From contig CALLBO010000024.1 of NCBI GenBank assembly GCA_937998875.1, positions 1 through 64,000 of the forward strand: a stretch of 64,000 nt of DNA, given 5' to 3'. This DNA is from an uncultured Granulosicoccaceae bacterium. GTDB taxonomy: Bacteria; Pseudomonadota; Gammaproteobacteria; Granulosicoccales; Granulosicoccaceae. The position numbers and the translations under genes were made by a program. Below the pieces are notes generated by a model. That model was given only the letters and a program-made list of their open reading frames with translations, was not told where the DNA came from and made no database searches. Below, piece after piece: positions 28,634 through 38,985 of the stretch (its first letter is position 1; the number at the start of each line of letters is the position of its first letter).

Positions 28634-30994
28634 CTATTGCAGCGCATTGTTGGTCTGCTGCACATTGCCCAGATCAGTCACCTGCGAATTTTCATCTGCA
28701 AAGTAGCCATAGCCGGAACTGTTGCGTAGCGTTACATCCTTGAGCGTTACTGAAGAATTATCAAGCGCCAGGTTGGCGTTATATCTGGCAACCGGCTCCC
28801 CACCATACTCTATGATCAGACCTTCGAGCCTGCTGTCAGGGGAATCGGTCAGGTGTACACCACCCCACTCACCGGCACCCCTTACGCTTGAAGTAAATAG
28901 AACAGGATTGTCTGCTGTACCGTTTACGATGAGGTTACTATCATCCTCAACAAACATAGAGATACCGGGTCCAAAAATAATTTCAACACCTGCATCAATA
29001 GTAAGATCAGCGTTTGTGAGTGTAATACCATAGTTTCTCAGTGCTACCCCAAGGTCAGGAAAGACGGTATCAGTGTCTATACCTAACCGTGGTACTGTGA
29101 TTTCATCAATTTCATTACCGGTAAATGTATTGTTGGCACTGATTGAAGATAACAACAGCGGACTGATGTATGCAGGAAATCTGTTTTCAGTCATGGTATT
29201 GCCATCGAACAGATCAAGTCGTGTAGAAGCGGCGTTTAGCCTAACACCTGTCCAGGCATTATTTCTAATCAGAGATCCCTGCAGCCGGATTCGAGACCTG
29301 GAGCCCTCAAACGAATTCACTGCCAGTGCCGCAAGCTGCCCCTGACCGGCATATTCAATGACTGCGTTAACAACCTGGTTGTCCTCACTTTCAGTTTGAT
29401 CATAAGTGATGCCGCGCCAGAAGCCGCGCACATCTTCCTGACCGGTAAAAATCACCGGACTTTCCGTAAGCCCGTTGACTGACAGGGAAGCATTGGCAGT
29501 AACCAGGAGACCGGTGCCCTGTGCAAACTTAAGAACGGTACCAGCTGCAATATCAACATCGGCAAAGCCGGTTATCTCAACATCTGCGTTGACCAGATAG
29601 CAGGGCTCTGCAAAGACGGCGTCTTCCGGGATAGTGGCGGGAAACACAGCACTGCAGCTGATGTTATCTACCTCCGGTACATTAAGACCGCCAACACTCA
29701 CACTGCTTTGGTTCGTTGCACCTATCGCGGTTCCCTGAGTCGTTACACAAAAATCTTCTGTTTGACCTGACGTGTTACCAGCAGCATCAACGGCCTCAAC
29801 ACGGTAACAGTACTCAATACCCCCGGTAACGGATGTATCTGTCATTTCAGTACTGGTTGATCTGAGCAGAAGCGCCGAGGGCTGATCCGATGCCGCACGG
29901 TACACATTAAAGGCAACCACATCACTGATATTGGAAATTGTCCACTGCAAGACTACCCGGCTCGGTGTTGCTTCGACCTGCGTAATTCTTGTGGGTACAG
30001 GAGGTGGCTCGTTATCTTCATCAAATAAGGTCCGACCCGTAACCGGTGCTGAAGCTGGAGCGGTGTTACCACTGCCGTCGAGTGCGATAACTGTATAGAC
30101 AGGAAAACTACCCGGTTGCAGGTTGGTGTCGGTAAAAACCGGGAACGGCGTGGTTGCCACCAACACGCCATCTCGCTCTACCTGATAACCGATAACTCCG
30201 ACGTTATCAGTAGCAGGATCCCAAACCACAACAACCTCTGTGGTACTGCTACCGAGCGCTCTGACATTTTGCACTACTGTAGGAGAAGAAGTATCACCAC
30301 CTCCAGTGGCACTTTGCGAAGGATCAAGACTTAATACTGCGGTGGTTTCACTCTGATACTGCGTGTCGGGATCGGTTACCACAATACTTATCTGACTACC
30401 CTCAATAACCACTGGATTGTTATCGAGGTACGCATCAATACCGCGATCATCGGCTTTATAACTTGCAGAGAGTATCTGCTCTCTGGTAAAGCCGTACCGG
30501 TCAAGCACCAGAGACACAGCAGAGAACAGGTTCGCCGATAACAAATCAAACTGATCCTGCGTTGGCAGCGCGCTTAGCGGCTCATCATTGTTAAAAGCAC
30601 TGTCGATATCCACGAACTGATCCTGAAACCAGAAACGCAGAATCGCATCCGAGTAGCTGTGCACGTTACTAATCGTGCCGGTACTGTAGGCAATCGCATA
30701 TCGGTACTCGCTGTTACCGAGATCGCTGCGTATAAGAAACGGAGCGTCACCTTGCAGGTTGCCAGCGGTGTATCGGCGATCACGATTTAGTGCCGCAGTA
30801 GATTTTTCTCCGCTGCTGGCTTTTATTTCAACTGACTCAGAGGCAAGCACCTTGTTCTCACTGATGGTACCGATAATACCGGTACCAATCAGGCCACCCT
30901 CTTCACCCGGATCACCCCCGCCACATCCTGTCAGCACTATTAGACAGGCACAGAGGACACGGAAAAACCTAGGTATTGCTGTCACTGTCGTCAT
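28634..30994 (-). CDS. Lipoprotein with FN3 domains and C-terminal beta-helix
   Basis: A 786-residue exported protein. The N-terminus is a lipoprotein signal ending in the lipobox LTGC, followed by GGGDPGEEGGLIGTGIIG. About residues 60-230 are a domain of unknown type. Two fibronectin type III domains follow (starting at VQNVRALGSSTTEVVVVWDP and RITQVEATPSRVVLQWTI), and the last ~350 residues form a parallel beta-helix (IAAGTVLKFAQGTGLLV, FWRGITYDQTESED, EWGGVHLTDSPDS). Start ATG 30994 overlaps the end of the DUF6502 gene by 26 bases; the long upstream frame is rejected because the lipoprotein signal begins here. Surface binding is inferred. Confidence 0.82.
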   Translation of the reverse strand: MTTVTAIPRFFRVLCACLIVLTGCGGGDPGEEGGLIGTGIIGTISENKVLASESVEIKASSGEKSTAALNRDRRYTAGNLQGDAPFLIRSDLGNSEYRYAIAYSTGTISNVHSYSDAILRFWFQDQFVDIDSAFNNDEPLSALPTQDQFDLLSANLFSAVSLVLDRYGFTREQILSASYKADDRGIDAYLDNNPVVIEGSQISIVVTDPDTQYQSETTAVLSLDPSQSATGGGDTSSPTVVQNVRALGSSTTEVVVVWDPATDNVGVIGYQVERDGVLVATTPFPVFTDTNLQPGSFPVYTVIALDGSGNTAPASAPVTGRTLFDEDNEPPPVPTRITQVEATPSRVVLQWTISNISDVVAFNVYRAASDQPSALLLRSTSTEMTDTSVTGGIEYCYRVEAVDAAGNTSGQTEDFCVTTQGTAIGATNQSSVSVGGLNVPEVDNISCSAVFPATIPEDAVFAEPCYLVNADVEITGFADVDIAAGTVLKFAQGTGLLVTANASLSVNGLTESPVIFTGQEDVRGFWRGITYDQTESEDNQVVNAVIEYAGQGQLAALAVNSFEGSRSRIRLQGSLIRNNAWTGVRLNAASTRLDLFDGNTMTENRFPAYISPLLLSSISANNTFTGNEIDEITVPRLGIDTDTVFPDLGVALRNYGITLTNADLTIDAGVEIIFGPGISMFVEDDSNLIVNGTADNPVLFTSSVRGAGEWGGVHLTDSPDSRLEGLIIEYGGEPVARYNANLALDNSSVTLKDVTLRNSSGYGYFADENSQVTDLGNVQQTNNALQ

Positions 30995-31808
30995 TTGAAT
31001 CTTGTGACTCTTCAAAATAATAAATCCCCATACCGACGCGTTTGCCTCCGGCACGATCTGAAGCAGTGGACTTGTCTCTTTCTGATGACAAATACTTACT
31101 AAGCGATTCCAAAAGTTTTGTCGCCTTCTGCCCGGACAGGGTTTTAAACTTTCTGGCGAGTTTGGTTTCGATACCGCCATACACCATTTGGCGCTGGAAC
31201 CGCGGATCATCTTCCTTGTCTTCGATATTATACACAGCTGACTCAAACAAATCGGAAACGCAAACAGACATGATTCGCACTTTTTCAAGTTCGTCTTTAT
31301 AGGGAATATAGGCTTTGTTAACCAACCGGACTGAACCATCCTTTGTGAGTTTGGTAACGCCAATCAGATTCAGTTCGTCCAACACCGCACCATAAGTGAT
31401 ATCGCCACTGTAACGTTGCACTAAAGCCTGAAAGCTGCTTTTTGATCCTTTGATTGGCAGGTCTTTCGGAGACTTTTTGCGATCTAGAAAATCCTTGTCA
31501 CTAAGCCAACCGTGCACCACGCGCTGAGCACGGTTTGGCGCTTTCTTAACCGACACTTCCTCTGCATCAAGGATACCCTTTAATCGCACCACTTCTTTAC
31601 GACTCAATCCGGTCAGCACCGCAACTCTTGAAAATGTCATTTCCTGACCGGGAATGCTGTAGGTGTCGTAGGCGACCTCAACATAAGTTTGCCGCACCAG
31701 CTCGGTCAATTCAGCATGCGTGACTTCGTTTCTGATCAGGACACGAATCAGCGGTCGCAGAATCCTGATGATCGCGCGCGCCAATATGTTTTTATGATCT
31801 GTCCCCAT
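30969..31808 (-). CDS. DUF6502 family protein
   Basis: A 279-residue cytoplasmic protein of the uncharacterised DUF6502 family, known from the N-terminal pattern ARAIIRILRPLIRVLIRNEV and the helix-turn-helix-like segment SRVAVLTGLSRKEVVRLKGIL (about residues 60-80). The rest is polar and mixed, ending in an acidic tail (DSNDDSDSN). The HTH-like part suggests nucleic-acid binding, but no role is known. It overlaps the FN3/beta-helix lipoprotein gene by 26 bases and is transcribed ahead of it, away from the giant plus-strand gene. Confidence 0.75.
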   Translation of the reverse strand: MGTDHKNILARAIIRILRPLIRVLIRNEVTHAELTELVRQTYVEVAYDTYSIPGQEMTFSRVAVLTGLSRKEVVRLKGILDAEEVSVKKAPNRAQRVVHGWLSDKDFLDRKKSPKDLPIKGSKSSFQALVQRYSGDITYGAVLDELNLIGVTKLTKDGSVRLVNKAYIPYKDELEKVRIMSVCVSDLFESAVYNIEDKEDDPRFQRQMVYGGIETKLARKFKTLSGQKATKLLESLSKYLSSERDKSTASDRAGGKRVGMGIYYFEESQDSNDDSDSNT

Positions 31809-32268
31809 AGCGGGATTTTTTTCTCATTAAGTGACAGCAGTGTCAAGCATTTAATCGATAAACAGAGCGACAAATTGCTTCAGTCGTGAAAAACGCCATT
31901 TGATTTACAGAATCGGGAGTTTGCGGGGTAAAAATCAGCATAGCGTGTACATGCTACGGGAGGGCATTTTGCCGATCATTTGAGGTGCATAGTTGCTCCG
32001 GAACGATCGACGAAAACCACCGGAGTGTACGTTCGCAGAGCTGACAAGCTGGCGCAGCAGACCCAAAGCGTTTCAGGTTGACCTTCGTCCGACTACTCGC
32101 AACGAATATCGCGTCCGAACGCCGGCGACATTACATCCGGACAGTTGAATTACCTCTCGCCCGGATGGCATGCCAAATGCGGGTTTGACGACTAATTGAC
32201 AAACTTGATACCCGCCGAAACACGACAAAAGTGGTTTCTTCCCGGCGTTGTTCCATTAGGACTATTCA
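31809..32268. other. 460-base divergent intergenic region
   Basis: It lies between the DUF6502 gene and the 1633-residue protein gene, so it should hold both promoters. A dyad TGACA-GCAG-TGTCA at 31832-31845, 24 bases ahead of the DUF6502 start, is an operator-like candidate. Beyond that no gene, terminator or repeat was recognised. Confidence 0.45.
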
Positions 32269-35200
32269 ATGCGTTTCAATTCCCGCGTATTAAAACGGAT
32301 CTTATTCAGCCTCGGACTGGCACTGCTACTCGCACGTTGTGGTGTCGAAGGTGGCGTCGAAGTCAGCAACAATCAATCGCTGACTATTGGTTCTGCTGAA
32401 ATTATCATTCCGGTTGACGATCGTCGAATCGCAATCGTGCACTCCCAATCCAGTAAATCAAATTTTTACGATCCATTTGCCTATAACCAGCTTTTTGCCG
32501 CGATGCAGCATCAGGCGATGATGGCAGGCATACCGTTTGATCTGCTGAATGAAGATCAGCTGGCAGCGGCCAACGTTGATCTCCTCAGCTATGACACGAT
32601 CCTGATCCCACAGATGTCGCACGTGAAGAATGCCAACCGGCAACCTATTGTGAACCGCCTGCTGGAAGCACAACAAAACGGTGTTGGTATTATTACATCC
32701 GGTGAGTTTCTCGGATCAAAAGCCGACGGGTCATCATTTACAAATTTTACCAGTGCGATGATTTCCGTACTCGGCATTCAACCGACAGAATATTTCAGTG
32801 GCGTTGAAGCAACCGTAACAATTACAGACAACAGTCACCCCGTAACAAAATCCTACCAGTCGAATGAAGAGCTGCAATCGTATGAGCAAATCTGGTTCGG
32901 CAGCTTTGAACCGGTTAGCGGGGAACAATCTACTGCATTAAACCACATCAAATCCGGAGGGTCGACCTATTCAGGTGCGCAAATTATTGAACGTAGCGGA
33001 CGTGTCGTACACTTCGCCAACGATCAGATCATGGCAGACAACAATCTGTTGTGGCGGGTAATTCAATGGGTCACCTACGGTAACGTAGCCCCTGTATCTT
33101 TACAGGTGTCACGTGCGGATCATGTTTTTCTGGCCAGAAACGATATGGATCAGGCCATGATTGCATCGGAGCTCAACCAGACAGAGATTCCACTGCTGGA
33201 AATTATCAGTGACTGGAAACAGGACTATAACTTTGTAGGCTCATACTATATTGATATCGGCAACGATCCGGCTAACGGGGAATACACCGACTGGTCCGTT
33301 TCCGGCCCGCTCTATCGAGACTACATTGATCTGGGCAACGAGATCGCAACCCACTCCTGGACCCATCCACACCATACTAGCCTGCTGACCGCCGCCGAAC
33401 TTGAGTTTGAATTCAAAGACAGTGCTGCAGAAATCGGTACGAACGTAGGGACTCCTGTTATCGGTGCTGCAGTGCCAGGCAACGCTGAATCACTGGAGGT
33501 CGTTGAAACACTAAACCCCTGGCTCGATTACCTCAGTGGCAGAACCGGTGCAGTCGGCTCCGGTTATCTCGGGGCGACCGGATATCTTGAACCACAACAC
33601 AGCATGATGTACTTCAGCCTGAATATGTCTCCAGACTACACGCTGATAGACTACCTTAACCATACACCGGCACAGGCGACCGAAATCTGGAAAGAAGAGT
33701 TTGATGGTCTGCTCAAACATGCGCAACAACCTCTGGTGCACTGGTTATGGCACGACTACGGGCCGACAACTCAGACGGATGCAGGTTTATATACCAAAGA
33801 GATGTTTAGCGACACTATTGCTTATGCCAAAAGCTTTGGCGCTGAGTTCGCCACATTGCAGGATATGCATCAACGCATTAAATCCTTCGCCGCTGTAGAT
33901 TTTCAGGTTGGTGCCGCAGGCACAGTCACGGCCAACGTCGATGCCACAGACGTTGGACAGTTTTCTCTAAAAATCACTGACGATGCAAAGATAGAATCGG
34001 TTGCAAACTGGTACGCCTATTCTGATGATCGTGTTTTCCTGCCAAACGATGGCGGTGAATTCATCGTTTCACTCACCACTCCGAACGCCACAGTTACAGA
34101 TGCTACAAGAATTACCCAGCTGCCCATGCGGGCGCGCTTGATTTCACTGACCGGTAACGGCAATCAGTTAAACTTCACATTCAAGGGCGAGGGTGAAGTC
34201 CGCATTGTACTCAGCGAACCCATGACGGCAAACACATCCGTCTCGGGAGCGGATTCGTTTTCTGAAAACGGCAATGTACTAACATTAAGGTTCAACAGCG
34301 ACACCACCCATGTGGTCGAGTTGATGCCAGCGACACCTCTTAACGACGCTCCGGTTGCAACAGGGGGCAGCGTTACTACACAAACAACGACTCCAGTACC
34401 CGTGTTGCTGACAGGAACCGATGCAAACAATGACACGCTAACCTATAACATCGAAACCAATCCGCAGTTCGGTACGCTGAACGGCTCAGCACCAAACCTG
34501 ACATATATTGCAAACCCTGGATATACCGGCACAGACAGTTTTACCTACACGGTAGACGACGGCACCGTATCAAGCAATATGGCAACTATTCAGATTGCAG
34601 TAACAGCCGCAACATCACTCAATACCCGGCCAATTGCCAATGAACTAATACTGGAAACCCTAGTCGATCAGGCCTATGTATTTCAGTTAAGCGGTAGTGA
34701 TCAGGAAAATCAAGCGCTGACCTATCGGGTGACTAACGCACCTGCAAACGGCACTTTAACCGGCACCGCACCTAATCTGACCTACACACCCAACGCAGGT
34801 TTCATTGGGACGGATTCATTGGAGTTCGTGGTGAATGATTCACTCATAGACAGTGCACCCGGAACAGTGGTGTTCAACATAGATTCACGCATAATAATCG
34901 GCACCGGGACAGTTTCTAACACTGCAACCGACATCAATCTGGACGGTGATCTGACAGAATGGTCTGCAATGACACCCTTTGCAACTGACCCGCAAGACAT
35001 TACAGGCAGCAACAACCAGATTGACTGGCGCAGCGCTATCATGGCCCACGACGCGACTGACTTCTACATCGCGTATACCGAACACGGTACCGCAGACCTC
35101 AGCTGGGGCAACCAGATATATATTGACACAGATTCTGACGCCACCACAGGCTTTCGCGGCTTTGGTGGTGAATCACCGGTAGGGGCGGATTTTCTTGTCG

Positions 35201-37170
35201 AAGGCGATGCGCTGTTTCGCTACACGGGTCTGGTTGTACAGAACAACTGGTTGTGGGAGTTTGTCGGTACCCTTAACGCTATGGCAGCCAACGACAGCGT
35301 AGAGATAAAAATCCCACGTACACTAATTGATAACCCGCAAAACATGTTGCTGTATTTCCATGGCAACAGTGCTGCCACCGCCGGTACAGCAGTCGACTAC
35401 TATCCCGACAATGCCGTTAATGCATCCGCTGATCCTAGAAGCAGACAATTCAGCTATTCGGTCAACCCGAATAACACAGCAGGCAATCTGGTCCCGGTCG
35501 CTTTTGCGCAGCGTATAAGAATTGCCGAGGGCACCACCTATCCGCTGACACTGACAGGCTTCGATCCGGATGGTGATCCGCTTACGTATATTGTAGAGAT
35601 AACACCGCAGGCCGGAACAATAACCGGCACAGCACCCAACCTTGTTTATACGCCGAACGCCAACGCCTCACAGGATCTCATCGCCTTCAGGGTAAGCGAT
35701 GGTGCAGCATCCAGTGATTCCCGATCTGTGCAGTTTTTTATCGAACCCACACCTACAGCTAACAGCCGACCATCCGCAAACAATCAATCACTCAATGCAT
35801 TGACCGGCACTGCAGTTCCGGTAACCCTGTCAGGTACTGATGTAGATGGTGATGCGCTGACCTATCGGATTATTAATCAGCCGCTTGCAGGTGCACTTAC
35901 CGGTACCGCACCAAACCTTAGCTATGCTGCACCAACAACTGCGGGTACAGATAGCTTCACCTATGTTGTCAACGACGGCACAACAGACAGCAATCCAGCA
36001 ACCGTCAGTATAAATATATCAGTACAAAACCCGATCAATACAGTTCCGCAGGCACAGAGTCAGAGTGTAACAACCAACTTTGATACAGCACTGGGTATTA
36101 ACCTGAGTGCAAGCGATGCCGACAACGATCCGCTGAGCTACACTATCTCAAGACAACCAACAAGCGGCACGTTGAGCGGTACTGCGCCGCAGTTGACTTA
36201 CTTGCCATTTGCCGGAGCCAGCGGATCAGACAGCTTTCAGTTCTTTGTAAACGACGGATTCACAAACAGCCCGAACGCTACCGTTGCAATTGAAGTACTA
36301 CCAGCAGAACCTACAAGCACAGCCCCGATTGCAAACGGACAATCACTAACAACCGGTGCAGCACAACCACTGAGCATTGTACTGAGTGGTCGTGACACAG
36401 AGCAATCAACACTTAACTATAACGTCACAACACAACCACAGGGTGGTACGCTTTCCGGTACAGCGCCAAACATGACCTATACACCAGACAACGGTTTTAC
36501 CGGAGTCGACAGCTTTACCTTCAGCGTTAGTGACGGCGAGCTTACCAGCAGCAACGCAACGGTAAGTATTGATGTAGGATCAGCACCAACCGGAGTTATC
36601 TCAAATCCGGTAAACAGCCTCACTATAGACGGTGCGATCAATGATTGGAGCGGCTTGCAATCACTGGGTATTGACCCGGCTGATATCTACGGTGTCGCTG
36701 CAAACAATCCACTGGACTGGCGTGAAGTCTGGGTTGCACACAGTGCAACAGATTTATATATCGCCTACAAAAATCATGAAACCTTTAGCCTCAGCTGGGG
36801 TCACGGCATTTACATAGACACAGATAACAATATCAACACTGGATTTAGAGGTTTCAGCGGTGAGTATCCAATTGGTGCTGACATACTGCTTGAATACGCC
36901 GACGTGCAACAGTACACCGGCAGCGGAACCAATTGGAGCTGGACAACAGTCGACCAGTCAACGGTCGCAACATCCAGTGAGATCGCAGAGATATCAGTAT
37001 CACTTGCGGCACTGTCTGTTCCTGCTGGAAATCCACAACATCTGCGCTTCTACCTGCGCGCAGATAACAGTGCATTTTCCGGTAATACCATAGATCACTT
37101 CCCTGATTCGGCACTCGATGCGACAGCTGGGGCCGAGCTACGTTCGCTTGTCTATAGCTTAACGCCGTAA
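32269..37170 (+). CDS. Giant exported protein: deacetylase-like domain, cadherin-like repeats, two WSG-type domains
   Basis: A 1633-residue protein with a signal peptide ending LLARCGVEGG, where Arg precedes the Cys, so a lipobox is imperfect. Residues ~45-280 are a Rossmann-like domain (RRIAIVHSQ, YDTILIPQMSHV). Residues ~280-560 resemble a NodB polysaccharide deacetylase: RNDMDQ, and HSWTHPHH (His362) with the HxxxH metal motif. Then come cadherin-like repeats 1-2 (~690-873), a domain of unknown family (~885-1067), repeats 3-6 (~1074-1437), and a second copy of that domain (~1448-1633). Both copies share DWR, AH-AT(D)-YIAY, SWG and IDTD-TGFRGF motifs. The repeats share GTxNGTAPNLTY. A cell-surface polysaccharide-acting protein is inferred; the substrate is unknown. 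Confidence 0.8.
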   Translation: MRFNSRVLKRILFSLGLALLLARCGVEGGVEVSNNQSLTIGSAEIIIPVDDRRIAIVHSQSSKSNFYDPFAYNQLFAAMQHQAMMAGIPFDLLNEDQLAAANVDLLSYDTILIPQMSHVKNANRQPIVNRLLEAQQNGVGIITSGEFLGSKADGSSFTNFTSAMISVLGIQPTEYFSGVEATVTITDNSHPVTKSYQSNEELQSYEQIWFGSFEPVSGEQSTALNHIKSGGSTYSGAQIIERSGRVVHFANDQIMADNNLLWRVIQWVTYGNVAPVSLQVSRADHVFLARNDMDQAMIASELNQTEIPLLEIISDWKQDYNFVGSYYIDIGNDPANGEYTDWSVSGPLYRDYIDLGNEIATHSWTHPHHTSLLTAAELEFEFKDSAAEIGTNVGTPVIGAAVPGNAESLEVVETLNPWLDYLSGRTGAVGSGYLGATGYLEPQHSMMYFSLNMSPDYTLIDYLNHTPAQATEIWKEEFDGLLKHAQQPLVHWLWHDYGPTTQTDAGLYTKEMFSDTIAYAKSFGAEFATLQDMHQRIKSFAAVDFQVGAAGTVTANVDATDVGQFSLKITDDAKIESVANWYAYSDDRVFLPNDGGEFIVSLTTPNATVTDATRITQLPMRARLISLTGNGNQLNFTFKGEGEVRIVLSEPMTANTSVSGADSFSENGNVLTLRFNSDTTHVVELMPATPLNDAPVATGGSVTTQTTTPVPVLLTGTDANNDTLTYNIETNPQFGTLNGSAPNLTYIANPGYTGTDSFTYTVDDGTVSSNMATIQIAVTAATSLNTRPIANELILETLVDQAYVFQLSGSDQENQALTYRVTNAPANGTLTGTAPNLTYTPNAGFIGTDSLEFVVNDSLIDSAPGTVVFNIDSRIIIGTGTVSNTATDINLDGDLTEWSAMTPFATDPQDITGSNNQIDWRSAIMAHDATDFYIAYTEHGTADLSWGNQIYIDTDSDATTGFRGFGGESPVGADFLVEGDALFRYTGLVVQNNWLWEFVGTLNAMAANDSVEIKIPRTLIDNPQNMLLYFHGNSAATAGTAVDYYPDNAVNASADPRSRQFSYSVNPNNTAGNLVPVAFAQRIRIAEGTTYPLTLTGFDPDGDPLTYIVEITPQAGTITGTAPNLVYTPNANASQDLIAFRVSDGAASSDSRSVQFFIEPTPTANSRPSANNQSLNALTGTAVPVTLSGTDVDGDALTYRIINQPLAGALTGTAPNLSYAAPTTAGTDSFTYVVNDGTTDSNPATVSINISVQNPINTVPQAQSQSVTTNFDTALGINLSASDADNDPLSYTISRQPTSGTLSGTAPQLTYLPFAGASGSDSFQFFVNDGFTNSPNATVAIEVLPAEPTSTAPIANGQSLTTGAAQPLSIVLSGRDTEQSTLNYNVTTQPQGGTLSGTAPNMTYTPDNGFTGVDSFTFSVSDGELTSSNATVSIDVGSAPTGVISNPVNSLTIDGAINDWSGLQSLGIDPADIYGVAANNPLDWREVWVAHSATDLYIAYKNHETFSLSWGHGIYIDTDNNINTGFRGFSGEYPIGADILLEYADVQQYTGSGTNWSWTTVDQSTVATSSEIAEISVSLAALSVPAGNPQHLRFYLRADNSAFSGNTIDHFPDSALDATAGAELRSLVYSLTP

Positions 37171-37219
37171 ACCGATTAACTAGTCAACGGTTCCGTGGGC
37201 AGCATCCGGGGTCAACGTT

Positions 37220-38353
37220 TCAGAGCGCAGCGCGTACAGTCGTCAATAGGGAGTCTGCATCGCTGCCTAGCAGGTTTACATGTGCCATTTTGCGGCCTGC
37301 TCTCGCCTCTGCCTTGCCGTAAACATGTACATGGCTGTTGTCCAGGTTTTGTAAACCCTGCCATTGAAAGCCTTCTTTGAGAATTAAATCACCCAGCACG
37401 TTAAGCATTACTGCAGGCTGGTGCTGTACTACTTTTGCAACCGGCAGACCCGCAAGCGTTCGCACCTGCTGATCAAATTGCGAGTAGTTGCAGGCATCCA
37501 TAGTATAGTGACCGCTGTTGTGGGGTCTCGGGGCGATCTCGTTTAAAGATACAGCGCCATCACATACAAACATCTCTACCGCTAGTACACCAACATAGTC
37601 GAGCGCTTCTGCCAACGCTTTTGCTGCAGTAATGGCCTGGCGCTGCACTTCTTCCGGTACCCGGGCCGGAACGATACAAATATCAAGAATGCCGTTCTTG
37701 TGTTGATTTTCTACTACCGGAAAAGCCTCTATATTACCGTGGATATCTCTTGCGAGTACCACAGAGACCTCACAGTCAAACGGTACGAAGTCTTCAAGAA
37801 CACACTCTACACTGCCGAATGACTCAAAGGCCGTTTTTACTGTTGCGGCATTTTCACAAACCTGTTGACCTTTACCGTCATAGCCAAAGCGAGCGGTTTT
37901 CAACACAGCCTTACCACTCATAGATGCAAAGGCAGCTTCTATTTGCGAAGTTTCAGTGATAGCGGTGCAACGGTTAACCGGCAGACCGTGCTCCTTAAAA
38001 AAAGATTTTTCGACATTGCGATTCTGTGCGACCTCTACTGCTTGCGGTGGTGGATACACCGGTAACCTGCTTTGCAGAAAGCGCAAACTGTTGGCCGGCA
38101 CATTCTCAAACTCGGTAGTGACCGCATCAGAAATTTCTGCAAGATGAGACAGACCGACCTCATCATCAAACTCCGCTGCAACGTGATAAGCAGACACTTC
38201 CGCTGCCGGAGAATTTTCAGCCGGGTCAAGTACACATACTTTGTAACCCATCTTGCTGGCTGCCTGGGAAAACATTCGACCAAGCTGACCACCACCAAGC
38301 ACGCCTAGTGTGGCGCCTGGCTCAAGTGTATTTTCGGAAGGGTTATTGATCAT
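37220..38353 (-). CDS. purK: 5-(carboxyamino)imidazole ribonucleotide synthase
   Basis: A 377-residue ATP-grasp enzyme. GVLGGGQLGRMFSQAA at the N-terminus and the ATP-grasp pieces VLKTARFGYDGKGQ and LNEIAPRPHNSGHYTMDAC are diagnostic of PurK, which adds bicarbonate to aminoimidazole ribonucleotide using ATP in purine synthesis. It follows purE by 31 bases on the same strand, the usual purEK order. It converges with the giant exported protein gene. Confidence 0.92.
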   Translation of the reverse strand: MINNPSENTLEPGATLGVLGGGQLGRMFSQAASKMGYKVCVLDPAENSPAAEVSAYHVAAEFDDEVGLSHLAEISDAVTTEFENVPANSLRFLQSRLPVYPPPQAVEVAQNRNVEKSFFKEHGLPVNRCTAITETSQIEAAFASMSGKAVLKTARFGYDGKGQQVCENAATVKTAFESFGSVECVLEDFVPFDCEVSVVLARDIHGNIEAFPVVENQHKNGILDICIVPARVPEEVQRQAITAAKALAEALDYVGVLAVEMFVCDGAVSLNEIAPRPHNSGHYTMDACNYSQFDQQVRTLAGLPVAKVVQHQPAVMLNVLGDLILKEGFQWQGLQNLDNSHVHVYGKAEARAGRKMAHVNLLGSDADSLLTTVRAAL

Positions 38354-38384
38354 GGTTGGTGTTTATTCTGGGAAGTCATAAGAT

Positions 38385-38879
38385 CTATTCACCAACCGGC
38401 AACTCAGACGACATTGCGTTCTCTCGCTGCTCCTGCCGGAACGCTTCAAGCTTGTCTGAAAGCGTATCATCGTGCTTCGCGAGCATTGCAATTGCAAACA
38501 GAGCCGCATTGACGGCACCGGCATCACCAATCGCAAAGGTAGCTACTGGAATACCCTTGGGCATTTGCACAATCGACAGCAATGAATCCTGACCCTGCAG
38601 GTGTCTGGAAGGTGCCGGTACACCCAATACAGGCACAGCCGTTTTAGACGCCAGCATACCCGGGAGGTGAGCCGCCCCTCCAGCGCCCGCAATAATGGCC
38701 TGCAGCCCACGGGCTTCCGCGCTTGCTGCGTACTCAAACAAGAGATCAGGGGTGCGGTGGGCTGACACCACCTTACACTCGTGGGCCACATTGAATTGCG
38801 TGAGAATATCATGGCTGTGCTGCATCACCGGCCAGTCGCTCTGACTGCCCATCACTACACCTACTAATGGATTCTGCAT
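38385..38879 (-). CDS. purE: N5-carboxyaminoimidazole ribonucleotide mutase
   Basis: A 164-residue class I PurE. GVVMGSQSDWPVM opens the protein, and SAHRTPDLLFEYA plus GAGGAAHLPGMLAS are the ligand loops; GVPAPSRHLQGQDSLLSIVQMP is also typical. It moves the carboxyl group made by PurK. Start ATG 38879 fits the family; the frame continues upstream to 38948, but the added residues are not family-like. Confidence 0.92.
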   Translation of the reverse strand: MQNPLVGVVMGSQSDWPVMQHSHDILTQFNVAHECKVVSAHRTPDLLFEYAASAEARGLQAIIAGAGGAAHLPGMLASKTAVPVLGVPAPSRHLQGQDSLLSIVQMPKGIPVATFAIGDAGAVNAALFAIAMLAKHDDTLSDKLEAFRQEQRENAMSSELPVGE

Positions 38880-38915
38880 CTGCGTTTCGTGATTAGGTAA
38901 AGTACAATGGTGACG

Positions 38916-38931
38916 AAATTTTCTAAAATTT
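38916..38931. promoter_or_regulatory. AT-rich palindrome between purE and purC
   Basis: Two AAATTT units separated by TCTA make a 16-base palindrome in the short divergent gap between purE and purC. It could be an operator controlling both sides, or simply promoter AT-richness. It does not resemble the PurR box known from E. coli. Confidence 0.35.
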
Positions 38932-38985
38932 GCCACTGCTGCGTGCAATTATTTCTTCCTTCCGCAATACCCGGACGCTACCGAA

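Noticed and set aside
38880-38948. Longer purE start at 38948
   Set aside because: The extra residues are unlike PurE and cover the purE-purC promoter region.
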